DNA of 64,000 nucleotides, from the NCBI GenBank assembly GCA_018350325.1, contig JAEVLN010000015.1, positions 2,401,100 through 2,465,099 of the forward strand, in the 5' to 3' direction. The notes beneath the pieces are model-generated. The model had not been told where the DNA came from and did not search any database. It saw nothing but the letters and a program-made list of their open reading frames with translations. How positions within the stretch are numbered: position 1 is the stretch's first letter; every line of letters starts with the position of its first letter. The stretch is from Globodera rostochiensis (Eukaryota; Nematoda; Chromadorea; Rhabditida; Heteroderidae). The translations under genes and the position numbers were made by a program. Shown here one piece after another: positions 45,102-57,400 of this stretch.

Positions 45102-48100
45102 ATGGCATCAATGAACAATGGCCATGTTGCCGCTAACGGCATTGAACAGCAGCAGCAGCAGAAGTTGAAGCAGGCCCAGCAGTCGGAGGCGTTGGTGACG
45201 AGCAATGGCGCTGCTGTGACGCAAATTGCCAACAATTATGTGTTGGCCGGGGTGCTCAACGACAACGAAATGCAAATGTTGGCGGAGTACGCGGTCGACT
45301 ACGCGCATTCCATCGGTATTCGATTCGTATCAATGAAGAACCACCGGAATTTTATAGCCAAAAAAGGGGTTAATACTGTAATTTTTGTTATCGAAAATTT
45401 GCAAACCCAGAATTGGGATACTGTAATGAATACTACTGTAATTTTTGTTATCGGAATTTTGCAAACCCAGAAAGGGGATACTGTAATGAATACTACTGTA
45501 ATTTTTGTTATCGGAATTTTGCAACCCAAAAAAGGAATGCTGTACTGAATATACTACTGTAATTTTTGTTATTGGAATTTTTATAAACCCCAAAATTGTT
45601 TTAAAATTTTGTTTAAAAAAAATCAATGCCGTTCAGGTCTGGTTGGCCGCAGTAATGAAGAGAAGTACAAATACACCAATGAAATGTCGGTGGCACCGCC
45701 GCTGGCACTGTTACCGTCACCCTTCCCGCGTGAGCTGTACGAGCAGGCGATTGACGTGCAGCAGTCGCTCAACGAACTGTACTTCCGTGTCGCGTGCGAC
45801 CACGAATTCCTAATGGAAGCCTTAGAGGAAGTGATCAAGGTTGGGGAAATTTTTTGTAAAAAAACAACAACAAAAAAATGATTCCGATTAGGGTTGAGCC
45901 CCGTCCTCGAACCTTAGTTTTGGGTTTTCATCCCCGATCCCAATTTTTTTTGGCTGGAAAAACCACCGAACCCCGACTTTTTTGGTCGGAGACAAAAACC
46001 CCGAACAAAATGTTTCCGATTAAGGTTGAGCCCCGTTCCCGAACCCCGCATATTTTAGTCGGGGTTTTCATCTCCGACTTTTTTTAATTTTTCGTGGTTT
46101 TGGCTGGGAAAACCACCGAACCCCGACTTTTCCCGCCCCTCGAGGGGTCGCGGGACTCAACCCTAATTCCGATTAAACAAAAATGCGTCGATTTTTGCAT
46201 TTTAAAGGCTGATCCGTTCCATGCCAAACTGATCGCAGTGGAAAAGCGCATTCAAAAAGAGGGCATCAAACAACCGCTGATGCTGGCACTTCAACGTGCC
46301 GATTATTTGTCCCATTGGGATGAAGCTGCACAAAAAATGGAGCTAAAACAGGTAACACAATGAGATGAAGCATGTTTCAAAAAACCAATTTTCGGAACGG
46401 AAACTGGAGTTCAATGTTTAATCTAAAGTTGTACAAGACAAAATGGGGACTGGGACTAAATTTGCTCCCATGATCAGCACCAAGAGTCCAGTAATTGATT
46501 TTCTGTTTTTGATCAGGTCGAGGTGAATTCTGGCCAAATTGGTGGTCCTGGCGTGGCCACTGGTGTATGCAAACTGCATCGAAAAATGTTGGAGAAAGTG
46601 GAAATTGTGCACGGCAAGAAGCTGCCTATGCTGGCCAAGGCGGTTGTGCCAGAGAATCGGACACGTGACCAAATGGCCATGACCGTGTACCAGGCGTGGT
46701 AAAATTTTTGATAAAAAATTCAAAATGAAGGCATTGATTTAAATATAAAATATTTGTTTTTGCAGGAAAATGTTCGGCGACCCAAATGCAATGTTTTTGA
46801 TTGTCGATCAGCCTGATTTGTACCCGGTGTGCCATTTTGAGCAGCTTCAGTTTCTGATGTTCGCTGTGGAGAAGCTGGCCAAGCAGGACGGCAACTATGT
46901 GCTGATCAAACAATTGTCCTTCATCGAGCTCCGTGGCAGGTAAAAATGAAAATGAATTTCAATATTTTATTTCAAATTATAATGATAAAATTTTAAATTG
47001 TATAAAGAGAATTATTAAAGTTAAATTAAATTAAATTTGTATTACTAAAGTACTTGGCTTAAGGCTAACCCTTGACGAGGCCGGCGACCATTCACTGAAT
47101 TTGGACGGCACCAAACGTATCGCACTCGTTCACTTGGGCTATGGTTATCTACCGGAACATTATCCTGAAAACGATTTGGACCTTCGTATTATGATGGAAC
47201 GTTCAACGGCCATCGTATTACATTTTTTGATTAAAAAAACAAATTAAAATTATAAGTAAAAAAAATTCACATCATTTAAGGTAGAGTAGGCCGGGACATT
47301 GGCTGGTACTGAAGTCTCCAATTTTGGGACTGAATTCCCCCTTAAAAATCCCGATTTATTAATTTTCTCAATTCCGGTCCCGGGGTTTTCCCAAAAATCC
47401 CGGTCACAGCCTACTCCAATTTAAGGTTGAATTAATTTTTTTTTTAATTTTATGCTTATTCAAAATCCTGAAAGCTTTGTTAAAAATTTGAATGTTTTTT
47501 TAATGGGAAATTTTCTTAAGAATTCAGATGTCACCAAATCTACGACTTCAACTCGTCGGTACGAAAAAAATCCAACAAGTGTGTGAATGGGAACATTTGT
47601 TTTTCTCAATTTATAAAATAATAAATTCTGCAGGCCCTCAGCAAGCCGGGCGTGCTGGAGCGCTTCTTCCCCGATGACCCGCAACAGGTGGCCAAAATTC
47701 GCGTCACATTCGCCGAACTTTGGGGCCTTGGGGAGCACGACGCGATCACGGAGGCGGTTGTGCAGGCAAAAACATTTTTTTTTGTTGTTTTTTTTAAAAA
47801 TATGGGTTAAATCTATTTTTGAAATTTTGCGCAATTTTTTTTTTAACAAAATTTCTAAAAAATTTACCAAAAATCGAAATGAATAAAAAACTTCAAATTG
47901 TACGAAGCAAAGAGCACTATTTTCGGGAATTCTCACATTTTTCGATTAAAAATGAGAAATCTTCACAAAGTTCTAAATTATGGCAAGTGTGGAAATATGG
48001 CAAAAATTATGGCAAATTTCCAAAATTATGGCATTTGCTAGGGTTGGACAAGACCGGATATTATCCGGGTCCACCGGATAACGGTTCCACCGGTTCCTTG

Positions 48101-50464
48101 ACACCCGGATACCGGTACCGGATAGTAATTTACAACCGGATATCCGTCCGGATACCGGATAATTTTCAATTTTTGAAAATAATAATTAAAATTTTATAAA
48201 AAATCAAATTTCAAGCAATTTTGCCAAAAAGTAAATAAACGAATAAAATCAAATTCAATCAAGTTGGATAGTTAATTCCATTTGTCAATAACTCTTCTTC
48301 ATCTGAATCAGGCTACGGTCAAAGCGTGCCCAGAATAAAATTATTTTTTAAAAACGGAAAAACGGAAATATTTTTAACAGAAAACAATAAGGGCCAAAAA
48401 CAACGGAAAACGGAAAATTTTTCAAATCAAATCAAATAAAAAAATTATTTATTTTTAAATAATGAAATAGTATTTATTTTAAAAAATTTTGAAGGTTGTC
48501 TTTTTTCAGCGGCCTTCTAAGTCTATTTAAGCTTTTAGGGGAGGGGGGTCGGCGGTGCCGATAGGCGCCGCCGAGAAAATTTTGAATTTTTGACTCAATT
48601 TGTTAAAAGATTTGCAACCAAAATTTTAAAAATATGGGCAATTTTTAGAGCTTTTTATGCATGGGCGGGGTCGGCGGTTTCATTTTAACAAACTCGAAAT
48701 TAGCGCAAGTATAATTTTTAAAGAAAATTTTAGAAATTTTTGTTTAGAGCCAATTGTTTTGTGAAATTGTTAATTAATTATAAAAAAATACAGAAGCCCA
48801 TTTCTCTCTATTTAATTTTAATAGGAAATGGCAAATTGTCTCGCAAAATTCAAAAATTTGACTAGCGCTAACACCATCAAAAAAAAATCTCTCCGAAAAA
48901 ATACCACCATTAGGGGTGCTTAACCCGCCCGGATCCAACCCCCGGATACCGGGTAGCCCGGATCCTTGACACCCGGATACCGGTCCCGGATAATTTGCCC
49001 AAAACACCCGGATACCGGTCCCGGTTCCGGTTCCGGATACCCGTTCTTGTCCAACCCTAGCATTTGCCATAAAAAGAGGGGCATTTTGAGAGCTCTGCCA
49101 CCGAAGCCTAAACTTCCCCGAATCCCCAACGAGTCTTAGGCTATAAGCCTAAGCTAGCGGATCCGCTCGTTTTGGCGCGACCAGTTTGGGGCCCACCAAA
49201 AATATTATTGTGGCACCGACAAACATTGACAATGAAAATTGGTTGTAATCAAAATTTTCATTTCACTTCTATCTCCTAATGCTTTAGCCTGAACCATTAA
49301 AACTTAAACATGCTCTTTTAAACATTTGAATAAGCTTTTTGTCAAAATACAACAAACAATTTTTTTCAAGCGCTAAAAAGGTGTTTCTCGGAATATTCGG
49401 AGGCGTATAACCCAAATCGGACCTCCATTTTGACCCCCGGACCCGAATTCGAACACTTTTTCGGACATTTTAAATGTTTCTAAAATTATTTGTGGGCTCA
49501 TAATCATTTAAAAGCATGAATTCAATCACTACTTGCTTTTTCGTTGTAACAGGGTGGCTTACTAAGCTAGGCTTAATATTAGCTTCAGTACGGGACTGAA
49601 TCGGCCATCGTTGGGGGATTTGGACCGGTAGCCGAGCAAACCTTTCACTCGCAGGGTTGACACTTCAGTACTGTGCCCGGTCCCGTACACCCCCAGTTAA
49701 AGTCTAACAATCGTTTTTTGTTCAGGATGCGATGAAGAACAACAAAGAGTATGTGATGAAGTCGCAGATGGACGGCGGCCATGGCATTTACTTTGACGAT
49801 GACATCACCAACATGTTGAACACGTTGACTAAGGAGGAGCGAGGCGCGTTCATCCTGATGAAAAAGATCAAACCGGTGGTTGCCAAGGTGATGTGCCAAA
49901 TTTTTTGTTTTTTATGGTTTTTTGTTTTGCAGAACTTCTTCGTCCGTCCGTTTGAACCGCCGCGCCAGGAAGACGTTAACAGTGAGCTGGGCATCTTCGG
50001 ATCACTGATCGGTGATCAGACCACGCGACAAGTGCTCGTGAACACGGTGAACGGTCATGTTGTGCGAAGCAAGGTAAATTGATGGCCTACCAAAATATGC
50101 ATTAATTAATAAATTTTCCCCCTTATAAAATCCCGGTTTTTTAATTTTCTCAATCCCGGTCCGGCTTTTCCCCAAAAATCCCGGTCCCAGCCTACTCTAG
50201 TACGGACCCGGAAACAGTACTGAATTTCTGTTTACCATTGTGGTAAAATTTTGCCCGGTTTTTTTTGATCAGAACAATTTCCGGTTTTCCTAAAAGTGCC
50301 GGTCTCGTACTACCCGATTTAAACCTGATTTTATTTTATTTGAAAAATTTGAAATTATTTTTCCATATATTTATTAGGCCGCTTCTCGAAACATGGGCGG
50401 CATCTGCTCCGGAGGCAGTGTGACCGACTCCGCTATGTTGTTCCCATCGAGTGAATTCCATTGA
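45102..50464 (+). CDS. Glutathione-synthetase-like protein, 11 exons
   Basis: Exons 45102-45315, 45637-45839, 46208-46351, 46517-46698, 46766-46939, 47064-47214, 47528-47578, 47634-47765, 49726-49887, 49933-50073 and 50378-50464 join in phase to 546 residues (human enzyme 474). Family segments are PSPFPRELYEQA, LALQRADYL, VEVNSG, LGYGYLPEHY, MMERSTA, LVGTKKIQQ|ALSKPGVLE, YVMKSQMDGG and ELGIFGSL. The family makes glutathione from gamma-glutamylcysteine, glycine and ATP. Arg169, Glu189/Asn191 (metal), Lys429 and Arg516 are kept. The glycine-rich loop reads MDGGHGIY instead of REGGGNNLY, so the metal-binding Asn is lost, and the C-terminal lid differs strongly (GGICSGGS). The N-terminus has a Gln run and no signal peptide. 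It fits the GS-like expansion known in cyst nematodes; canonical activity is doubtful. Intron 8 probably uses a GC donor (CAG|GCAAAA). Confidence 0.85.
45316..45636. repeat. 60-bp tandem repeats inside GS-like intron 1
   Basis: The segment actgtaatttttgttatcgg starts near 45374, 45434, 45494 and 45556, giving a unit of about 60 bp. The unit has no stop in one frame, so exon 1 reads on for 77 codons into the intron. Retention of this intron would add a repetitive tail before a stop. Confidence 0.8.
45885..46175. repeat. Word array in GS-like intron 2
   Basis: Reiterated words gttgagccccg, ccaccgaaccccgac and ttttcatc(t/c)ccga appear twice or three times, with partial inverted symmetry. It looks like a further word-type element end. 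A related gttaagccccgaaccccgac lies at 63380. Confidence 0.5.
48025..49075. mobile_element. Foldback element in GS-like intron 8, word cccggataccggt
   Basis: The left end reads tatggcatttgctagggttg then gacaag and several ccggatac words (48055-48170). The right end (48910-49070) has the complementary words and ends cttgtccaaccctagcattt. Both ends share the outer 25 bp in inverted orientation. It sits inside the 1.96-kb intron 47766-49725. Confidence 0.8.
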
Positions 50465-51111
50465 TCAAAAAAAAAGATCAATTAAAAATCCTTTACCACT
50501 GCTAATAAAAGCCGCCAGCCTTAATATCATTTAATATTCCCTCTTTTAGACCCCATATAAAATGTTTTGTCTCCCGCTTATTTTCCACAAATTCTAATCC
50601 ATAGTTATTGTATCATTGAAAATAAAACAAAGTCTAAACAATTTAATAAATTTAAGCGAAAATTCATGATATTATTCATCTGTTAAGCCTTAAGCCATGT
50701 CAAAGTTCCAACCGGTTCATAAATCGCTAGAATGCCAACAAATAAAATGCCAATTTTACATTTATATCAGGTACTCAAAAGATACGCGATTTGACGCATG
50801 ATTAAAGAAAATTAAATTTATTTTAAAATTTTGTTTTCTATTTTAAAAACTGGTTTTTTTGTTTATTTCTTAATGACGTCAAATCGCTTAGGTTCAGAGC
50901 ACAATGACCGGCACGGCACGCCCATGCAATAGAGGCGGGGCGAGACGAAATCTTGCCGAGAATCTCGTTTTTCGAGTTCGGAAAAATTTTTGGTTTTACC
51001 AACATTCTCAATTCGAGATTCTCGATTGGTTTTCAGGATCGCTGGAGGCGCCGGATAATTAATTAATCGACAATGTGCGGCGGCTCAACTTCAGGCCGTT
51101 TTTGTTAATTT
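50465..51111. other. 3' side of the GS-like gene and spacer
   Basis: An AATAAA in gaaaataaaacaaag (near 50620), about 160 bp after the stop, is the likely poly(A) signal. No exon is supported further on. Confidence 0.5.
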
Positions 51112-51205
51112 TTGCAAAGATCCTTAAAGGGAGCGAGCGGGACGTTTGGATGCGAACAACGGCAAATTTATATCTCCTCGGGCGCTAGGTCAAAGTTCCA
51201 AACAG
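51112..51205 (+). repeat. About 95-bp duplicate of 43809-43905
   Basis: Near-identical to 43809-43905, in the same orientation. Each copy lies close to a satellite array, but the arrays are in opposite orientations. Confidence 0.8.
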
Positions 51206-51424
51206 TTCAAAAATCGCTAAGAATTAAATTCGTCTTTCAGCTTCACGCAGCATTTCCGCAATTTCTCCATTTTCCGATTGATCAGCAAAGTGCCGTGCCG
51301 TACTGCCGCCTTAAATGGGGACAAAATGCAAGTATTCAGCAGCAATAATTACAAAGCAATGGCCAAAAAATAAATATTCTGTCAACAGATTTTGCCAAAT
51401 TGTTGATTTTATCAATGATTTTCC

Positions 51425-54400
51425 ATCAGGTACTTATAGCACACTATTTCTTCGAAAAATAAAATTTTCAAAAAAGTAACTAAAACAATTTTTAGATGGG
51501 GTGCGTTGATGTCCAAATTACTCTCGCCGCCTGACTCTCTCTTTTTAGCACACCATTTCGTCAAAAGATAAAATTTTCAAAAAAGTAACTAAAACAATTT
51601 TTAGATGGGGTGCGTTGATGTCCAAATTACTCTCGTCGTCTGACTCTCTCTTTTTAGCACACTATTTCTTCGAAAAATAAAATTTTCAGAAAATAAAGTA
51701 AAACAATTTTTAGATGGGGTGCGTTGATGTCCAAATTACTCTCGCCGCCTGACTCTCTCTTTTTAGCATACTATTTCTACAAAAAATAAAATTTTCAGAA
51801 AATAAAGTAAAACCATTTTTAGATGGGGTGCGTTGATGTCCAAATTACTCTCGCCGCCTGACTCTCTCTTTTTAGCACATTATTTCTTCGAAAAAATAAA
51901 ATTTTAAAAAAAGTAACTAAAACAATTTTTAGATGGGGTGTTGATATCCAAATTACTCTCGTCGTCTGCCTCTCTCTTTTTAGCACACTATTTCTACAAA
52001 AAATAAAATTTTCAGAAAATAAAGTAAAACAATTTTTAGATGGGGTGCGTTGATGTCCAAATTACTCTCGTCGTCTGACTCTCTCTTTTTAGCACACTAT
52101 TTCTACAAAAAATAAAATTTTCAGAAAATAAAGTAAAACAATTTTTAGATGGGGTGCGTTGATGTCCAAATTACTCTCGTCGTCTGACTCTCTCTTTTTA
52201 GCACACTATTTCTACAAAAAATAAAATTTTCAGAAAATAAAGTAAAACAATTTTTAGATGGGGTGCGTTGATGTCCAAATTACTCTCGTCGTCTGACTCT
52301 CTCTTTTTAGCACACTATTTCTACAAAAAATAAAATTTTCAGAAAATAAAGTAAAACAATTTTTAGATGGGGTGCGTTGATGTCCAAATTACTCTCGCCG
52401 CCTGACTCTCTCTTTTTAGCACACTATTTCTTCGAAAAATAAAATTTTCAAAAAAGTAACTAAAACAATTTTTAGATGGGGTGCGTTGATGTCCAAATTA
52501 CTCTCGTCGTCTGACTCTCTCTTTTTAGCACACCATTTCGTCAAAAAATAAAATTTTCAAAAAAGTAACTAAAACAATTTTTAGATGGGGTGCGTTGATG
52601 TCCAAATTACTCTCGTCGTCTGACTCTCTCTTTTTAGCACACTATTTCTTCGAAAAATAAAATTTTCAGAAAATAAAGTAAAACAATTTTTAGATGGGGT
52701 GCGTTGATGTCCAAATTACTCTCGCCGCCTGACTCTCTCTTTTTAGCACACTATTTCTACAAAAAATAAAATTTTCAGAAAATAAAGTAAAACCATTTTT
52801 AGATGGGGTGCGTTGATGTCCAAATTACTCTCGCCGCCTGACTCTCTCTTTTTAGCACATTATTTCTTCGAAAAAATAAAATTTTAAAAAAAGTAACTAA
52901 AACAATTTTTAGATGGGGTGTTGATATCCAAATTACTCTCGTCGTCTGCCTCTCTCTTTTTAGCACACTATTTCTACAAAAAATAAAATTTTCAGAAAAT
53001 AAAGTAAAACAATTTTTAGATGGGGTGCGTTGATGTCCAAATTACTCTCGTCGTCTGACTCTCTCTTTTTAGCACACTATTTCTACAAAAAATAAAATTT
53101 TCAGAAAATAAAGTAAAACAATTTTTAGATGGGGTGCGTTGATGTCCAAATTACTCTCGTCGTCTGACTCTCTCTTTTTAGCACACTAGTTCTACAAAAA
53201 ATAAAATTTTCAGAAAATAAAGTAAAACAATTTTTAGATGGGGTGCGTTGATGTCCAAATTACTCTCGTCGTCTGACTCTCTCTTTTTAGCACACTATTT
53301 CTACAAAAAATAAAATTTTCAGAAAATAAAGTAAAACAATTTTTAGATGGGGTGCGTTGATGTCCAAATTACTCTCGCCGCCTGACTCTCTCTTTTTAGC
53401 ACACTATTTCTTCAAAAAATAAAATTTTCAGAAAATAAAGTAAAACAATTTTTAGATGGGGTGCGTTGATGTCCAAATTACTCTCGTCGTCTGACTCTCT
53501 CTTTTTAGCACACTAGTTCTACAAAAAATAAAATTTTCAGAAAATAAAGTAAAACAATTTTTAGATGGGGTGCTTTGATGTCCAAATTACTCTCGTCGTC
53601 TGACTCTCTCTTTTTAGCACACTATTTCTACAAAAAATAAAATTTTCAGAAAATAAAGTAAAACAATTTTTAGATGGGGTGCGTTGATGTCCAAATTACT
53701 CTCGTCGTCTGACTCTTTTTTTTAGCACACTAGTTCTACAAAAAATAAAATTTTCAGAAAATAAAGTAAAACAATTTTTAGATGGGGTGCGTTGATGTCC
53801 AAATTACTCTCGCCGCCTGACTCTCTCTTTTAAGCACATTATTTCTTCGAAAAATAAAATTTTCAAAAAAGTAACTAAAACAATTTTTAGATGGGGTGCG
53901 TTGATGTCCAAATTATTCTCGCCGCCTGACTCTCTCTTTTTAGCACACCATTTCGTCAAAAGATAAAATTTTCAAAAAAGTAACTAAAACAATTTTTAGA
54001 TGGGGTGCGTTGATGTCCAAATTACTCTCGTCGTCTGACTCTCTCTTTTTAGCACACTATTTCTTCGAAAAATAAAATTTTCAGAAAATAAAGTAAAACA
54101 ATTTTTAGATGGGGTGCGTTGATGTCCAAATTACTCTCGCCGCCTGACTCTCTCTTTTTAGCACACTATTTCTACAAAAAATAAAATTTTCAGAAAATAA
54201 AGTAAAACCATTTTTAGATGGGGTGCGTTGATGTCCAAATTACTCTCGCCGCCTGACTCTCTCTTTTTAGCACATTATTTCTTCAAAAAATAAAATTTTA
54301 AAAAAAGTAACTAAAACAATTTTTAGATGGGGTGTTGATATCCAAATTACTCTCGTCGTCTGACTCTCTCTTTTTAGCACACTATTTCTACAAAAAATAA

Positions 54401-57400
54401 AATTTTCAGAAAATAAAGTAAAACAATTTTTAGATGGGGTGCGTTGATGTCCAAATTACTCTCGTCGTCTGACTCTCTCTTTTTAGCACACTATTTCTAC
54501 AAAAAATAAAATTTTCAGAAAATAAAGTAAAACAATTTTTAGATGGGGTGCGTTGATGTCCAAATTACTCTCGTCGTCTGACTCTCTCTTTTTAGCACAC
54601 TAGTTCTACAAAAAATAAAATTTTCAGAAAATAAAGTAAAACAATTTTTAGATGGGGTGCGTTGATGTCCAAATTACTCTCGTCGTCTGACTCTCTCTTT
54701 TTAGCACACTATTTCTACAAAAAATAACATTTTCAGAAAATAAAGTAAAACAATTTTTAGATGGGGTGCGTTGATGTCCAAATTACTCTAGCCGCCTGAC
54801 TCTCTCTTTTTAGCACACTATTTCTACAAAAAATAAAATTTTCAGAAAATAAAGTAAAACAATTTTTAGATGGGGTGCGTTGATGTCCAAATTACTCTCG
54901 TCGTCTGACTCTCTCTTTTTAGCACACTATTTCTACAAAAAATAAAATTTTCAGAAAATAAAGTAAAACAATTTTTAGATGGGGTGCTTTGATGTCCAAA
55001 TTACTCTCGTCGTCTGACTCTCTCTTTTTAGCACACTATTTCTACAAAAAATAAAATTTTCAGAAAATAAAGTAAAACAATTTTTTAGATGGGGTGCGTT
55101 GATGTCCAAATTACTCTCGCCGCCTGACTCTCTCTTTTTAGCACACTATTTCTACAAAAAATAAAATTTTCAGAAAATAAAGTAAAACAATTTTTAGATG
55201 GGGTGCGTTGATGTCCAAATTACTCTCGTCGTCTGACTCTCTCTTTTTAGCACACTATTTCTACAAAAAATAAAATTTTCAGAAAATAAAGTAAAACAAT
55301 TTTTAGATGGGGTGCGTTGATGTCCAAATTACTCTAGCCGCCTGACTCTCTCTTTTTAGCACACTATTTCTTCAAAAAATAAAATTTTCAGAAAATAAAG
55401 TAAAACAATTTTTAGATGGGGTGCGTTGATGTCCAAATTACTCTCGTCGTCTGACTCTCTCTTTTTAGCACACTATTTCTACAAAAAATAAAATTTTCAG
55501 AAAATAAAGTAAAACAATTTTTAGATGGGGTGCTTTGATGTCCAAATTACTCTCGTCGTCTGACTCTCTTTTTTTAGCACACTATTTCTACAAAAAATAA
55601 AATTTTCAGAAAATAAAGTAAAACAATTTTTAGATGGGGTGCGTTGATGTCCAAATTACTCTCGCCGCCTGACTCTCTCTTTTTAGCACACTATTTCTAC
55701 AAAAAATAAAATTTTCAGAAAATAAAGTAAAACAATTTTTAGATGGGGTGCGTTGATGTCCAAATTACTCTCGCCGCCTGACTCTCTCTTTTTAGCACAT
55801 TATTTCTTCGAAAAATAAAATTTTCAAAAAAGTAACTAAAACAATTTTTAGATGGGGTGCGTTGATGTCCAAATTACTCTCGCCGCCTGACTCTCTCTTT
55901 TTAGCACACCATTTCGTCAAAAGATAAAATTTTCAAAAAAGTAACTAAAACAATTTTTAGATGGGGTGCGTTGATGTCCAAATTACTCTCGTCGTCTGAC
56001 TCTCTCTTTTAAGCACATTATTTCTTCGAAAAAATAAAATTTTCAAAAAAGTAACTAAAACAATTTTTAGATGGGGTGCGTTGATGTCCAAATTACTCTC
56101 GTCGTCTGACTCTCTCTTTTTAGCACACTAGTTCTACAAAAAATAAAATTTTCAGAAAATAAAGTAAAACAATTTTTAGATGGGGTGCTTTGATGTCCAA
56201 ATTACTCTCGTCGTCTGACTCTCTCTTTTTAGCACACTATTTCTACAAAAAATAAAATTTTCAGAAAATAAAGTAAAACAATTTTTAGATGGGGTGCGTT
56301 GATGTCCAAATTACTCTCGTCGTCTGACTCTTTTTTTTAGCACACTAGTTCTACAAAAAATAAAATTTTCAGAAAATAAAGTAAAACAATTTTTAGATGG
56401 GGTGCGTTGATGTCCAAATTACTCTCGCCGCCTGACTCTCTCTTTTTAGCACATTATTTCTTCGAAAAAATAAAATTTTCAAAAAAGTAACTAAAACAAT
56501 TTTTAGATGGGGTGCGTTGATGTCCAAATTACTCTCGCCGCCTGACTCTCTCTTTTTAGCACACTAGTTCTACTAAAAATAAAATTTTCAAAAATTAAAC
56601 TAAAACAATTTTTAGCTGGGGTGCGTTGATGTCCAAATTAGTCTCGCCGCCTGACTCTCTCTTTTTAGCACATTATTTCTTCGAAAAAAAAAATTTTCAA
56701 AAAAGTAACTAAAACAATTTTTAGATGGGGTGCGTTGATGTCCAAATTACTCTCGCCGTCTGACTCTCTCTTTTTAGCACACTATTTCTCCAAAAAATAA
56801 AATTTTCAAAAATTAAACTAAAACAATTTTTAGCTGGGGTGCGTTGATGTCCAAATTACTCTCGCCGCCTGACTCTCTCTTTTTAGCACACTATTTCTAC
56901 AAAAAATAAAATTTTCAGAAAATAAAGTAAAACAATTTTTAGATGGGGTGCGTTGATGTCCAAATTACTCTCGCCGCCTGACTCTCTCTTTTTAGCACAC
57001 TAGTTCTAGTAAAAATAAAATTTTCAAAAATTAAACTAAAACAATTTTTAGCTGGGGTGCGTTGATGTCCAAATTACTCTCGCCGCCTGACTCTCTCTTT
57101 TTAGCACATTATTTCTTCGAAAAAAAAAATTTTCAAAAAAGTAACTAAAACAATTTTTAGATGGGGTGCGTTGATGTCCAAATTACTCTCGCCGTCTGAC
57201 TCTCTCTTTTTAGCACACTATTTCTCCAAAAAATAAAATTTTCAAAAATTAAACTAAAACAATTTTTAGCTGGGGTGCGTTGATGTCCAAATTACTCTCG
57301 CCGCCTGACTCTCTCTTTTTAGCACACTAGTTCTACAAAAAATAAAATTTCAGAAAATAAAGTAAAACAATTTTTAGATGGGGTGCGTTGATGTCCAAAT

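Noticed and set aside
47528..47578. Apparent frameshift in exon 7 of the GS-like gene
   Set aside because: One frame gave a plausible but imperfect CHQIYDF reading. Using the TTCAG acceptor at 47527 gives LVGTKKIQQ with correct phase and length, so the exon is intact.
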